From assembly GCF_003428335.1 (NCBI RefSeq), contig NZ_CP031704.1, positions 186,001 to 250,000 on the forward strand: 64,000 nt of DNA. Reading direction: 5' to 3'. The stretch is from Solimonas sp. K1W22B-7. Lineage in GTDB: Bacteria > Pseudomonadota > Gammaproteobacteria > Nevskiales > Nevskiaceae. Each line of letters begins with the position of its first letter. Within the stretch, counting starts at the first letter, position 1. Under the pieces are notes generated by a model, which was not told the origin of the DNA, ran no database searches, and worked only from the letters and a program-made list of their open reading frames with translations. The translations under genes and the position numbers were made by a program. Positions 28,809 to 36,503 of the stretch are shown here, one piece after another.

Positions 28809-30173
28809 CTACGGCATGTTGTACTGCTTCCTCTTGCGATACAGCGTCGAGCTGTCGATGCCCAGCGTGCGCGCCGCCGCCTCCATGGTCGGCGAGATCG
28901 CCAGCAGCGCCTGGATATGTGCCTGCTCCAGCTCCTGCAGGCTCACCGGGTCGCCGGCGCGCAGGCCGCCGCTGACGCCGCGGCCGGAACTGGCAAAGGG
29001 CAGGTGCTCCGGGCCCACGGCGTCGCCGGGACACAGGATCACCGCGCGTTCGACCACGTTGCGCAATTCGCGCAGGTTGCCGGGCCAGTCGTAGGCCGTC
29101 AGCAGCGCCGTTGCCGCCTCGCCGAAACGCCGCGCCGGCCGGTCGTACTGGTGTACGAACTTCTCCAGCAGGTGCGTGGCCAGGCGAGCGACGTCCTCGC
29201 GGCGCTCGCGCAGCGAGGGCATGGTCAGCGTCACCACGTTGAGGCGGTAGTAGAGGTCCTCGCGGAACCTGCCCTCGCTGACCATCGCACGCAGGTCATG
29301 GTTGGTGGCAGCGATGACGCGCACGTCGGCCTTGCGCGTATGCGGGTCGCCGACGCGTTCGTATTCACGGTCCTGGATGAAGCGCAGCAGGCGCGGCTGC
29401 ATCGCCGCCGGCATGTCGCCGATCTCGTCGAGGAACAGCGTACCGCCGTCCGCCACCTGCACGCGGCCCTGGCGGTTGTCGGTGGCGCCGGTGAAGGCGC
29501 CGCGCACATGGCCGAACAGTTCGCTGGCCAGCAGCTCCGCCGACAGCGACGGGCAACTCACCGTCGCGAAGTTGCCCTTGCTGCGCACGCTCCAGTCATG
29601 GATCGCGCGCGCCAGCACGTTCTTGCCGACGCCGCTCTCGCCCAGGATCAGCACTGTGGCGTCGGTGGCCGCCACCTGCCGCGCCACCTCGTAGGTCGCC
29701 AGCAGCTGCGGGTTGCGCGTGTCCAGGTCGATCTCGGAGCGGCCGTCGTCGTCGCTCTTCTCCAATGCCTCGATGCGCCGCTCCATGCGGCGTGCGTCGG
29801 CCTGCTGCGCCACCGCATGCACCAGTTCGTCGGGCGAGCAGGGCTTGACCAGATAGTCGCTGGCGCCGGTGCGCAGGGCGTTGACCGCCAGCGTCGCGTC
29901 GTTGAGCGCGGTGGCCATCACGATGCGCATCCAGGGCGCCGCCTCGCGCAGGCGCGGCAGCAGGTCCATGCCGGAATCCTCGCCGAGGTTCACGTCCAGC
30001 AGGCAGACATCGAATACCGCACGGGCCAGCGCCGATTCCGCCTCGGCCGCCGACTGCGCGGTCTCGATGCGGTAGCCATGCTCGTCCAGCGCGCGGCGGA
30101 AATTGCGCAGCATGGCCGGATCGTCGTCCACCACCAGCACGCCGCTGCGCTGCAGTTCCAGGCGTTCGCTCAT
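28809..30173 (-). CDS. Orphan AlgB-like sigma-54 response regulator
   Basis: A 454-residue NtrC-type activator. It has the receiver (V-L-V-V-D-D-D, C-L-L-D-V-N-L-G), AAA+ domain (G-E-S-G-V-G-K-N, G-A-F-T-G-A, G-G-T-L-F-L-D-E) and a C-terminal Fis-type helix-turn-helix ending T-L-G-I-D-S-S-T-L-Y-R-K-R-K-Q, very like AlgB of Pseudomonas. Walker A has K-N instead of K-E, which should not matter. The ATG at 30171-30173 is chosen over an upstream TTG. No kinase gene is adjacent. It is divergent from a DUF1328 gene with a sigma-54 promoter, so it probably controls that stress cluster. Confidence 0.9.
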   Translation of the reverse strand: MSERLELQRSGVLVVDDDPAMLRNFRRALDEHGYRIETAQSAAEAESALARAVFDVCLLDVNLGEDSGMDLLPRLREAAPWMRIVMATALNDATLAVNALRTGASDYLVKPCSPDELVHAVAQQADARRMERRIEALEKSDDDGRSEIDLDTRNPQLLATYEVARQVAATDATVLILGESGVGKNVLARAIHDWSVRSKGNFATVSCPSLSAELLASELFGHVRGAFTGATDNRQGRVQVADGGTLFLDEIGDMPAAMQPRLLRFIQDREYERVGDPHTRKADVRVIAATNHDLRAMVSEGRFREDLYYRLNVVTLTMPSLRERREDVARLATHLLEKFVHQYDRPARRFGEAATALLTAYDWPGNLRELRNVVERAVILCPGDAVGPEHLPFASSGRGVSGGLRAGDPVSLQELEQAHIQALLAISPTMEAAARTLGIDSSTLYRKRKQYNMP

Positions 30174-30214
30174 CACGGCCGTTCTCCATTGCAAATTGCA
30201 TTATGACCCGTCCG

Positions 30215-30246
30215 GGCGCCCTGCAGGGCGCCGGCCATAGGCCGGC
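30215..30246. promoter_or_regulatory. Two adjacent palindromes between the AlgB-like and DUF1328 genes
   Basis: GGCGCCCTG/CAGGGCGCC (30215-30232, perfect) and GCCGGCC-ATA-GGCCGGC (30230-30246). They sit 40-70 bases upstream of the sigma-54 promoter at 30287, a plausible enhancer-binding site for the divergent AlgB-like activator. Confidence 0.5.
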
Positions 30247-30286
30247 TGGGAATGTCCAACTCATTGATTTTTAAAAACATGACGGC

Positions 30287-30302
30287 TGGCACGCGACTTG
30301 GA
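30287..30302 (+). promoter_or_regulatory. Sigma-54 promoter of the DUF1328 gene
   Basis: TGGCACGCGACTTGGA against the consensus TGGCACG-N4-TTGCA: only the C of the -12 GC differs (GG). It lies 46 bases before the start codon of the DUF1328 gene. Confidence 0.78.
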
Positions 30303-30347
30303 CAGAGAGTCCTGTCGTACCCACCCGATCTGTGGAGGAGACCATCC

Positions 30348-30515
30348 ATGCTTTATTACTCCATCGTTTTTCTGGTTATCGCACTGATTGCCGCAGCGCT
30401 CGGCTTCGGCGGCATCGCCGGTACGGCAACCGGCATCGCCAAGCTGCTGTTCCTGGTATTCCTGGTGCTGTTCGTGGTGTCGCTGGTCCTGGGGCGCCGT
30501 CCGCCGGTCAGCTGA
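30348..30515 (+). CDS. DUF1328 (YtjA) small membrane protein
   Basis: A 55-residue protein with two membrane helices (about 3-22 and 30-48) separated by a Gly-rich turn ([12 protein letters not shown]), the DUF1328 signature. GGAGGAG lies 7 bases upstream of the ATG. Its members are stress-induced, and their function is unknown. It is controlled here by a sigma-54 promoter and followed by a strong terminator. Confidence 0.93.
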   Translation: MLYYSIVFLVIALIAAALGFGGIAGTATGIAKLLFLVFLVLFVVSLVLGRRPPVS

Positions 30516-30531
30516 GGCCCGGCAGCAGCAC

Positions 30532-30567
30532 AAAAACCCCGCACGCCGAAAGGCCTGCGGGGTTTTT
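30532..30567. terminator. Bidirectional terminator between DUF1328 and csbD genes
   Basis: AAAAACCCCGCA / TGCGGGGTTTTT stem with A-run and T-run on both sides, between two convergent genes. Confidence 0.93.
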
Positions 30568-30578
30568 CATTCATTTGC

Positions 30579-30785
30579 TCAGTGCTTGCGGAGGCGCTGC
30601 TCAAAGTCGCGTACCTCGGCTTCGGCCTTGTCCCTGGCCAGGCCATAGCGCTCCTGGATCTTGCCTTCCAGCACGTCGCGCTTGCCCTCGATCAGCGTCA
30701 GGTCGTCGTCGGTGAGCCTGGCCCACTTCTGCTTGACCTCGCCCTTCAGCTGCTTCCACTGGCTCTTGATGATGTCCTGGTTCAT
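30579..30785 (-). CDS. CsbD-family stress protein
   Basis: A 68-residue, highly charged helical protein (W-K-Q-L-K-G-E-V-K-Q-K-W, L-T-D-D-D-L, I-E-G-K-R-D-V-L-E-G-K-I-Q-E-R-Y-G) typical of CsbD-like general-stress proteins, whose molecular role is unknown. AAGGAG precedes the start at 30783-30785. Its upstream region is cut off 53 bases away by the MITE-like element at 30839, which may have changed its promoter. Confidence 0.93.
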   Translation of the reverse strand: MNQDIIKSQWKQLKGEVKQKWARLTDDDLTLIEGKRDVLEGKIQERYGLARDKAEAEVRDFEQRLRKH

Positions 30786-30838
30786 GTGGCACTCCTTCCT
30801 TGAAGTTGGATAAAAGTACAAACCGGCGGCTCTTCCTA

Positions 30839-31102
30839 GGGCCTGTTAACACTACGGCAGTCGCTGCGACGGAGACCGTTTTGGCGCAGGGCTATGTCCC
30901 GGCACGCGCGGTGTACTCGAAGTACATAAGCGGGGCGGGACGACGCCCTGCGCCAAAACGGTCCCGCCCGAAGGGTGCCCCCGTCTTTGCGGCCATGCTG
31001 TGTTGCTCGTCGGTTATTTGGAACCACCAAACTCCCTCCTCGCGTCGTGCCTGGCCGCAAATACGGGGGCATCGCAGCGACTGCCGTAGTGTTAACAGGC
31101 CC
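30839..31102. mobile_element. MITE-like element, 264 bp, TA target duplication
   Basis: Terminal inverted repeats of about 31 bp (GGGCCTGTTAACACTACGGC... and its reverse complement) are flanked by TA on both sides (30837-30838 and 31103-31104), as for IS630/Tc1-type elements. Inside are two more hairpin systems (GGCGCAGGGC/GCCCTGCGCC, and GGCC-rich arms around 30985 and 31055). No transposase reading frame is present. The right end supplies the G of the TAG stop codon of the next gene. Confidence 0.83.
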
Positions 31103-31539
31103 TAAGCCGCCATGCGCTGCTTCAGCGCACGCATCTCGTCATGGCAATCGCGCACGCGGGGCAGATACATCTCGAGCTGGCGCAGCACCGACGGATCGTC
31201 GGCCTCGCGGATGGCGCGGCGCAGGTGCTCCAGCAGCCGGTCCTCCGCGTCCTCCAGCTGTGCCACGTAGGCACGGGTTTCGTCGCGCGCCAGCGTGGCG
31301 CGGACCTGGGCGTAGACCTTGCGCAGGGCGCCGCTCAGCGTGCCGCCCGGGGGTACAACCTCGCCGCTGGCGGCGATGCTGGCGGACAGCCCGTTGATCA
31401 GCTCGCGCTTGGCCGCGGCCATGCGCGAGAACAGGCTGCGCAGCTGGCTGTCCTGGACCTGCTCGAAGGCCTGCTCGTAGAACTCCGCGCCATCGCGGGC
31501 GACCTGCACGAGTTCCTTCAGCTGGTTCACATTGTTCAT
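31102..31539 (-). CDS. PA2169-family four-helix-bundle protein (DUF2383)
   Basis: A 145-residue helical protein (M-N-N-V-N-Q-L-K-E-L, D-G-A-E-F-Y-E-Q-A, L-R-S-L-F-S-R-M-A-A-A-K) of the ferritin-like PA2169 family associated with stress. AAAGGAG precedes the start. It lies 44 bases after the BON gene on the same strand, probably in one sigma-54 transcript. Its stop is TAG, formed by the TA target site plus the first base of the MITE-like element, so the original C-terminus may have been slightly different. Confidence 0.88.
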   Translation of the reverse strand: MNNVNQLKELVQVARDGAEFYEQAFEQVQDSQLRSLFSRMAAAKRELINGLSASIAASGEVVPPGGTLSGALRKVYAQVRATLARDETRAYVAQLEDAEDRLLEHLRRAIREADDPSVLRQLEMYLPRVRDCHDEMRALKQRMAA

Positions 31540-31583
31540 ATCGGCACTCCTTTGCTCATGGTGGGCGGGGTCACACCCGGCGC

Positions 31584-32390
31584 TCATCCGGCGCTCAGGC
31601 CGCTGGCGTCCACTGCACGGACACCCGCAGTACCCCTCGCGATCTGGACGGCGGCTGCACGCTCCGCCGGCGTATCGACACGGCCGCTGAGGCGGACCGC
31701 GCCGCGGCTGGTGGCAACGGCGATCGCGTAGCCGTCCACCTCGCGGGAAAGCAGCAGCGAGGACTTGAGCCTCGCCGTAATCCAGGCATCGACCAGCGAA
31801 GCGCGCGGCGCATCCACGGTCGGCACCGTGCCCGGCGGCGGACGCAGGGCGATGCGGTCCTCCACCTTGATCACCCCCGGCGTCGCCGCCGCGATGTCGA
31901 CCATGCGTGCACGGCCCTGCGCGCTGTCGGCGACGCCGCGCAGGCGCGCCTTGCCATCGACCGTATCGACGTTGACATCCAGCGCATCGCCGAAGTTCTC
32001 GCGCAGCAGCTGCAGCTTGATGCGCGCGGTCAGTACCGCGTCGCGCAGGCGCTGGCGCCAGCCGCTGGCCGGCGGCGGTTCCGGCGGTAGCCGCATGGCG
32101 CTGGCATGGCCGGCATCGATCTCGATGCGGTTGTCCACCGTCGCGGCGCCGCTGCTGTGCAGCGCCACCTCTTCCGCCAGGCGCTTTTCGTCGGCGCTGC
32201 GCACCACGCCGGTGAGCGTGAGGCGCTCGCCCTCGACGCTGACCGACAGCCCCAGCGGGCGCAGTGCGTCGGTGGTGGCATAGGCGGCATAGACCTGGGT
32301 TTCGCGGCCGATGTCTTCCAGGTTTCTTGCTTGGGCCGCTGCGGGTAGCAGCAGGGCACATAACAGCAGACAGGGCCTCGGGGCTCGCAT
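31584..32390 (-). CDS. Exported multi-BON-domain protein
   Basis: A 268-residue periplasmic protein with signal peptide (M-R-A-P-R-P-C-L-L-L-C ... A-A-A-Q-A) and three BON repeats marked by L-T-L-T-G-V-V, A-R-L-R-G-V-A and V-R-L-S-G-R-V followed by the V-x-x-V-D or I-K-V-E-D pattern. BON domains bind phospholipid, and OsmY-like proteins protect the envelope under osmotic stress. GAGGAG precedes the start; upstream in-frame starts are rejected because the sigma-54 promoter at 32420 lies within them. Confidence 0.92.
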   Translation of the reverse strand: MRAPRPCLLLCALLLPAAAQARNLEDIGRETQVYAAYATTDALRPLGLSVSVEGERLTLTGVVRSADEKRLAEEVALHSSGAATVDNRIEIDAGHASAMRLPPEPPPASGWRQRLRDAVLTARIKLQLLRENFGDALDVNVDTVDGKARLRGVADSAQGRARMVDIAAATPGVIKVEDRIALRPPPGTVPTVDAPRASLVDAWITARLKSSLLLSREVDGYAIAVATSRGAVRLSGRVDTPAERAAAVQIARGTAGVRAVDASGLSAG

Positions 32391-32419
32391 GTCGATCTCC
32401 TCTGGCTTTCCCCCGATGG

Positions 32420-32435
32420 CGCAAGGCCCGTACCA
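32420..32435 (-). promoter_or_regulatory. Sigma-54 promoter of the BON/PA2169 operon
   Basis: On the minus strand TGGTACGGGCCTTGCG, matching TGGCACG-N4-TTGCA except at two positions, with exact GG-N10-GC spacing. The predicted transcript starts about 20 bases before the BON start codon. Confidence 0.75.
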
Positions 32436-32657
32436 GCAGCAGATCTCAATGGGTTCAGAGGCTTGCGCGATGCGGATCGTCCGGTCCCCGGGCAAACTGC
32501 CGGGCATCGCGCCGCGCCCCGTGCAAATCGCAATGTGCATGGCCGGATTGCAATTGTCCCGGACAAAATCCGGAAGGCATGCAATCTGCAATGCATTTTG
32601 CGGGATTCTGTCGAACCGAATTCATTGAATTCAATGGCTTGAGCATTTCAAAAGCCC

Positions 32658-32673
32658 TGGCATGAAGCCTGCG
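32658..32673 (+). promoter_or_regulatory. Sigma-54 promoter candidate for the lipoprotein gene
   Basis: TGGCATGAAGCCTGCG has GG-N10-GC spacing and a good -24 element; the -12 element is weaker (CTGCG). It lies 75 bases upstream of the lipoprotein start. Confidence 0.6.
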
Positions 32674-32748
32674 CCAAGAGAGCAGACCGGCGACAAGGAG
32701 TCGCTGGCGACATGGAGTCGCCCCGGTCCACGAATTCAGGAGTCCACG

Positions 32749-33219
32749 ATGAGACAAGGATGTTCACCTCAAGCCTGGCTGATCCCGCTGGCACTGGCCG
32801 GCCTGGTCAGCGTCGCCGGCTGCAAGCCGCGCGAACAGGCCAACGCCGGCGAGATCGCCGAAGCGCAGGCCGAGGGGCAGCAGAATGTCGCCCAGGCCAG
32901 TGCCGAAGCGCAGCAGGATATCGCTGCGGCAAAGCAGGCGGAGACGCAGGCCACGATCGAGGCCTCCGCCAATCCCGACCCGGCCGATGCCGCGCAGCAG
33001 AACATGGAAGCGCGCGCGGAAACCGTGAAGCAGGAGGCAGAAGGCAAGTACAAGGTGGAGTCGGCGGAACTCGAAGCCGCTTTCAATACCGAGAAGCAGC
33101 GCTGCAACGCACTGGCCAGTGCCGAGCGCAGTGCCTGCATCGACAAGGCCAAGGCTGAATACGACCGCAAGGTGAGTGAGGCGAAAGCCCGGCGGGACAG
33201 TACACCGGGCGCCGGCTGA
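32749..33219 (+). CDS. Ala/Glu/Gln-rich lipoprotein
   Basis: A 156-residue lipoprotein: signal peptide ending S-V-A-G-C-K (lipobox), then a long alpha-helical, Ala-, Gln- and Glu-rich mature part with coiled-coil character, two Cys near the C-terminus (Q-R-C-N-A, R-S-A-C-I-D) that could form a disulphide, and a positively charged tail. AGGAG at 32738-32742 selects this start. It is probably an envelope-stress structural lipoprotein. I do not recognise a named family. Confidence 0.85.
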   Translation: MRQGCSPQAWLIPLALAGLVSVAGCKPREQANAGEIAEAQAEGQQNVAQASAEAQQDIAAAKQAETQATIEASANPDPADAAQQNMEARAETVKQEAEGKYKVESAELEAAFNTEKQRCNALASAERSACIDKAKAEYDRKVSEAKARRDSTPGAG

Positions 33220-33352
33220 GCCGCGCGCCCAGGATGCTCGCCTGCTGAGACAACGAATACGAGGATCACCAGAACCCCCGGGAGAAGGACCTCCCGCAAA
33301 GCCGGAGAAGGATCTCCCAAAGAGCGCCGCCCCCACGAGCGCTCCTCTCTCG

Positions 33353-33390
33353 CCGGTGCGGCCCCCCAGCCGCACCGGTTTTTTCTTTTC
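33353..33390 (+). terminator. Terminator after the lipoprotein gene
   Basis: CCGGTGCGG / CCGCACCGG stem with 8-base loop followed by TTTTTTCTTTT. The rest of 33220-33428 holds two GGAGAAGGA(C/T)CTCCC-like repeats and the ribosome binding site of the next gene. Confidence 0.92.
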
Positions 33391-33428
33391 TGAAGCACCG
33401 GCGTCAGCGCCGGCAGGAGGCTCGAGCC

Positions 33429-33644
33429 ATGGCAACCCAGGAGCGCACGCGCAAGACCGCTGATGGTGTCGTCAGCGGTGAAGTGAAGGAGCCCCGCCGT
33501 GTTCCCGCGGTGGCCAGGCCAAAGGCAATGAAGCATCCCAAGGGCAGGAAGCTGGCCCCCAGCCGCATGCCGCGCCGCGAGGAAGCGACCGACCGGTCGA
33601 TCGGCAAGGGCGAGGAAGAGGTGCGCCTGCGCAGCAGGAGCTGA
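33429..33644 (+). CDS. Small basic hypothetical protein
   Basis: A 71-residue, Arg/Lys-rich, probably disordered product (M-A-T-Q-E-R-T-R-K-T-A-D-G ... H-P-K-G-R-K-L-A-P). AGGAGG lies 7 bases before the ATG. The coding pattern differs from its surroundings but the start signals are good. It may be a small nucleic-acid-binding or stress protein; no family is recognised. Confidence 0.6.
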   Translation: MATQERTRKTADGVVSGEVKEPRRVPAVARPKAMKHPKGRKLAPSRMPRREEATDRSIGKGEEEVRLRSRS

Positions 33645-33692
33645 CGGCGGGAATGCGTGAGGCGGGAAGCGGGAGGGAAAAGGCAGGGGCTC

Positions 33693-35138
33693 TCAGGCGG
33701 CCTGGGCCGTCGGAGGCCCCGCCTCGGCGCGCTGCAGGCTGCAGCGCTGCAGTTCCTCCAGGAACGATTCGCGCCAGGCATCGGCATCGTCGCGCAGCAG
33801 GCCGCGCATCAGCTCGGCGTGGCGCTGGCGGCGTTCCTCCAGCGGCATGTAGCGCGCGGTCTGCAGTGCATCGGCCACCGCGGTGTTGTCGTAGGGGTTC
33901 ACGATCAGCGCCGCCTGCATCTGCTGCGCCGAGCCGGCGAAGCGCGACAGCACCAGTACGCCAGGGTCGGCTGGATTCTGCGCGGCGACGTACTCCTTTG
34001 CGACCAGGTTCATGCCGTCGCGCAGCGGCGTCACCAGGCCGATCTGGCTGGCGCGGTAGATGCCGGCCAGCTGGCGGCGTCCCAGCGGGCGATTGATGTA
34101 GCGGATCGGCTCCCAGTCGAGCTGGGCGTAGCGGCCGTTGATGTTGCCGGCGATCTGCTCCAGCTCGCGGCGGATCGCCATGTACTCCGGCACCTCGCCG
34201 CGACTGGTGGGTGCGATCTGCAGCAACTCCACCTGGCCATGCGTATCCGGGTAGCGGTCCAGCAGGCATTCCATCGAGCGGAAGCGCTCGGGAATGCCCT
34301 TGGTGTAGTCGAGGCGGTCGACGCCCACGATCACCGTGCGGTCCTTGCGGTTCTCGCGCACGCGCTGGAACTCCAGGCGCGCTGCCGGCGATTCCGCCAC
34401 CTTTGCGAACTCGCGCGCGTCGATGCCGATCGGGAAGGCGCGCGCGGTCAGCGTGCGGCCGAAGGCGGTGATGCTGTTGCCGCGCAACTGGCCTCCGAAC
34501 TCGCGGCAGACGCAGTCGCGGAAGCGCTGCACGTCGGCCTCGGTCTGGAAGCCCAGCAGGTCGTAGGAGAACAGGCTGCGCATCAGCTCGCGGTGGTGCG
34601 GCAGCGCGGTCAGCATCTCCGGCACCGGGAAGGGAATGTGCAGGAAGAAGCCGATCGGCTGGCTGGCACGCTGTTCGCGCAGCGCCTCGGCGAAGGGCAG
34701 CAGGTGATAGTCGTGCACCCAGACCTGGTCGCCCTCCTGCAGCATCGGGTGGAGCGCATAAGCCAGGCGCCGGTTGACGCGCTGGTAACCCTCGTAGTGA
34801 CGCGGATCGAAGGTCGTCAGGTCCAGCCGCAGGTGAAACAGCGGCCACAGGCATCGGTTGGCGAAGCCGTTGTAATAGTCCTCATGCTCGCTGGAGCTCA
34901 GGTCCACCGTTACCAGGCGGATTTCGCCGGCCACGGTTTCGGTGGCGCGTCCGTCCGGACGCTCGGCGATCTGTCCGCTCCAGCCGAACCACAGGCCGCC
35001 ACGCTCACGCAGTGCGTCGAGCAGCGCGACGGCCAGACCGCCGCCGCGGGCGGCGCCGCGCGGATGCACCACGCGATTGGACACCGCCACCAGACGCGGC
35101 CGCGGGCGCGTCGTCGAGCGTGGCAGCGCCGGGCTCAT
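33693..35138 (-). CDS. otsA: Trehalose-6-phosphate synthase
   Basis: A 481-residue GT20 enzyme making trehalose-6-phosphate from UDP-glucose and glucose-6-phosphate in the cytoplasm. It has S-N-R-V near residue 20, W-V-H-D-Y-H-L-L, F-L-H-I-P-F-P, G-V-D-R-L-D-Y-T-K-G-I and T-P-L-R-D-G-M-N-L-V-A-K-E-Y, all family hallmarks. Its start overlaps the otsB stop by ATGA. The pair gives osmoprotection and fits the stress theme of the region. Confidence 0.97.
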   Translation of the reverse strand: MSPALPRSTTRPRPRLVAVSNRVVHPRGAARGGGLAVALLDALRERGGLWFGWSGQIAERPDGRATETVAGEIRLVTVDLSSSEHEDYYNGFANRCLWPLFHLRLDLTTFDPRHYEGYQRVNRRLAYALHPMLQEGDQVWVHDYHLLPFAEALREQRASQPIGFFLHIPFPVPEMLTALPHHRELMRSLFSYDLLGFQTEADVQRFRDCVCREFGGQLRGNSITAFGRTLTARAFPIGIDAREFAKVAESPAARLEFQRVRENRKDRTVIVGVDRLDYTKGIPERFRSMECLLDRYPDTHGQVELLQIAPTSRGEVPEYMAIRRELEQIAGNINGRYAQLDWEPIRYINRPLGRRQLAGIYRASQIGLVTPLRDGMNLVAKEYVAAQNPADPGVLVLSRFAGSAQQMQAALIVNPYDNTAVADALQTARYMPLEERRQRHAELMRGLLRDDADAWRESFLEELQRCSLQRAEAGPPTAQAA

Positions 35139-36001
35139 GCGAAATCCCGCAAGCCGGCTCCGGCGGCAAGCCAGCCGTGAACCTCCGGGACACTGCCGAG
35201 CCGGTAGTGCGCGACACTGGGGCCCGCGCCGACCTTGATGCCGTAGCCGCCCATGGCCTGGGCCACCAGGATGCCGTTCTCGTCGGTGAGATCATCGCCG
35301 ACGAACACCGGCCTGCGTCCGGCGAAGGGCGGCAGGGTCATCAGGGCCTGCACCGCCTGGCCCTTGTTGACCTCCGGCGGCAGCACCTCGATCACCATCT
35401 TGCCCTGCGTGGCGGACAGGCCCATCGCGGATGCCAGTGCGGCCGCCACGGCCTCGCATTCGGCGGCGCGCTCCGGCGCGAGGCGGAAATGCACGGCGAC
35501 CGCCATGCCCTTGTCCTCGATGACAATGCGCGGATCGTCGGAAAAATAGCGGCGCAGCGCCTCGGGCAGGTCGCCCGAACCGGCGGTGGCCGTGGTCTCG
35601 ATGCTGCCGCGCAGGTCGCGCCGCAGTTCGGCACCATGCAGGCCGGCGCCGGCCAGGCGCAGCGGGTACAGCAGGCGGTCCAGCGTCTGGATCTGGCGCC
35701 CGCTGACGATCGCCAGGGCGCCGCCGAGACGGCGGTGCAGAGCGGTCAGCAGGACGGGCAGATAAGGCGCCACCTTCACCGCTTCCGGCCGCGACGCCAG
35801 TTCCAGCAGGCTGCCGTCGAGATCGTGGAACAGTGCGATGTCTTCGCCCAGCGCTGGCGGCAGCGACACATCCGGGCGAGCCATGGCGCTCATCACGGGC
35901 ATGAACCCGCTGGGCCGGGCGGCACGTCCCTGTGCCTGGCCCCGGCCCCCTGCGCCACCGGCATCCTGCCGGCGCATCCGCTCGCTGGTGAAGAAATCCA
36001 T
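35135..36001 (-). CDS. otsB: Trehalose-6-phosphate phosphatase
   Basis: A HAD-type phosphatase that removes phosphate from trehalose-6-phosphate. It has H-D-L-D-G-S-L (here the first motif reads F-H-D-L-D-G), S-G-R, E-D-K-G, K-G-Q-A-V and G-D-D-L-T-D-E. The start at 36001 has AAAAGG upstream and gives 288 residues with a low-complexity N-terminus; 35902, 35893 and 35884 are alternatives that would give the usual 250 residues. It is the first gene of an otsBA operon, preceded by the 104-bp palindrome at 36019. Confidence 0.93.
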   Translation of the reverse strand: MDFFTSERMRRQDAGGAGGRGQAQGRAARPSGFMPVMSAMARPDVSLPPALGEDIALFHDLDGSLLELASRPEAVKVAPYLPVLLTALHRRLGGALAIVSGRQIQTLDRLLYPLRLAGAGLHGAELRRDLRGSIETTATAGSGDLPEALRRYFSDDPRIVIEDKGMAVAVHFRLAPERAAECEAVAAALASAMGLSATQGKMVIEVLPPEVNKGQAVQALMTLPPFAGRRPVFVGDDLTDENGILVAQAMGGYGIKVGAGPSVAHYRLGSVPEVHGWLAAGAGLRDFA

Positions 36002-36018
36002 TGCTCGCCTTTTGTGTA

Positions 36019-36122
36019 CCCGGGCCGCGGTGGTGATGTCCCTGAGCGGTCCCGCAATCCCTCGCGGAAACCGCACCGTCCCTGGCGCCACGCGCTCAAG
36101 GACATCACCACCGCGGCCCGGG
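36019..36122. repeat. Long imperfect palindrome, 30-bp arms
   Basis: CCCGGGCCGCGGTGGTGATG... (36019-36048) is repeated inverted at 36093-36122 with one mismatch in 30; the spacer is 44 bases. It lies between entericidin and otsB on their common strand. A very strong RNA hairpin or a small non-autonomous element; no second copy was seen in the window. Confidence 0.85.
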
Positions 36123-36135
36123 CCGTTTTTCGTCC

Positions 36136-36288
36136 TTACTTCTGGTCGCCCGGCTTCACCGCGTCCTGCACCTTCTCGCCGCCGCGCTCGATGTCCTTGC
36201 CAGCGCCCTCGACCGTATTGCAGGCCGCCAGAAGTCCGCTGCTGCCGAGCAGCAGGGCAATCACCGCGTGTCGCATCCATTGCGTCAT
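36136..36288 (-). CDS. Entericidin A/B-family lipoprotein
   Basis: A 50-residue lipoprotein: M-T-Q-W-M-R-H-A-V-I-A-L-L-L-G, lipobox L-A-A-C-N-T, then the family motif V-E-G-A-G-K-D-I-E-R-G-G-E-K-V-Q-D-A. GGAG precedes the ATG at 36288. Entericidins are small stress-induced outer-membrane lipoproteins, some acting as a toxin/antidote pair. It is too short to appear in a 60-residue ORF list, but motifs and start signals make it certain. Confidence 0.92.
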   Translation of the reverse strand: MTQWMRHAVIALLLGSSGLLAACNTVEGAGKDIERGGEKVQDAVKPGDQK

Positions 36289-36503
36289 GTCACTCTCCAT
36301 GTGGGGTCCGGAACCTGCGCGGCAATGTGGTTACACTGCGGCGACGGCACCAGGGACCCACGTTCCATGCCACCGGCGTGAGTCAAGTAACTTGTTGATT
36401 TCACAAGGCGCATCGGCGGACATCCACGCTGCGTCACATGCACATCGCAAGCCCGCAGGCGAGGCTTGCTTGCAAATCGCACAGACGGGCTGACCTGAAC
36501 GGC

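Noticed and set aside
30839-31102. Structured regulatory RNA rather than a mobile element
   Set aside because: Terminal repeats with flanking TA on both sides fit an inserted element better; genome copy number would decide.
36335-36351. Sigma-54 box (TGGTGCCGTCGCCGCAG, minus strand) upstream of the entericidin gene
   Set aside because: GG-N10-GC spacing holds but neither element is otherwise close to consensus.
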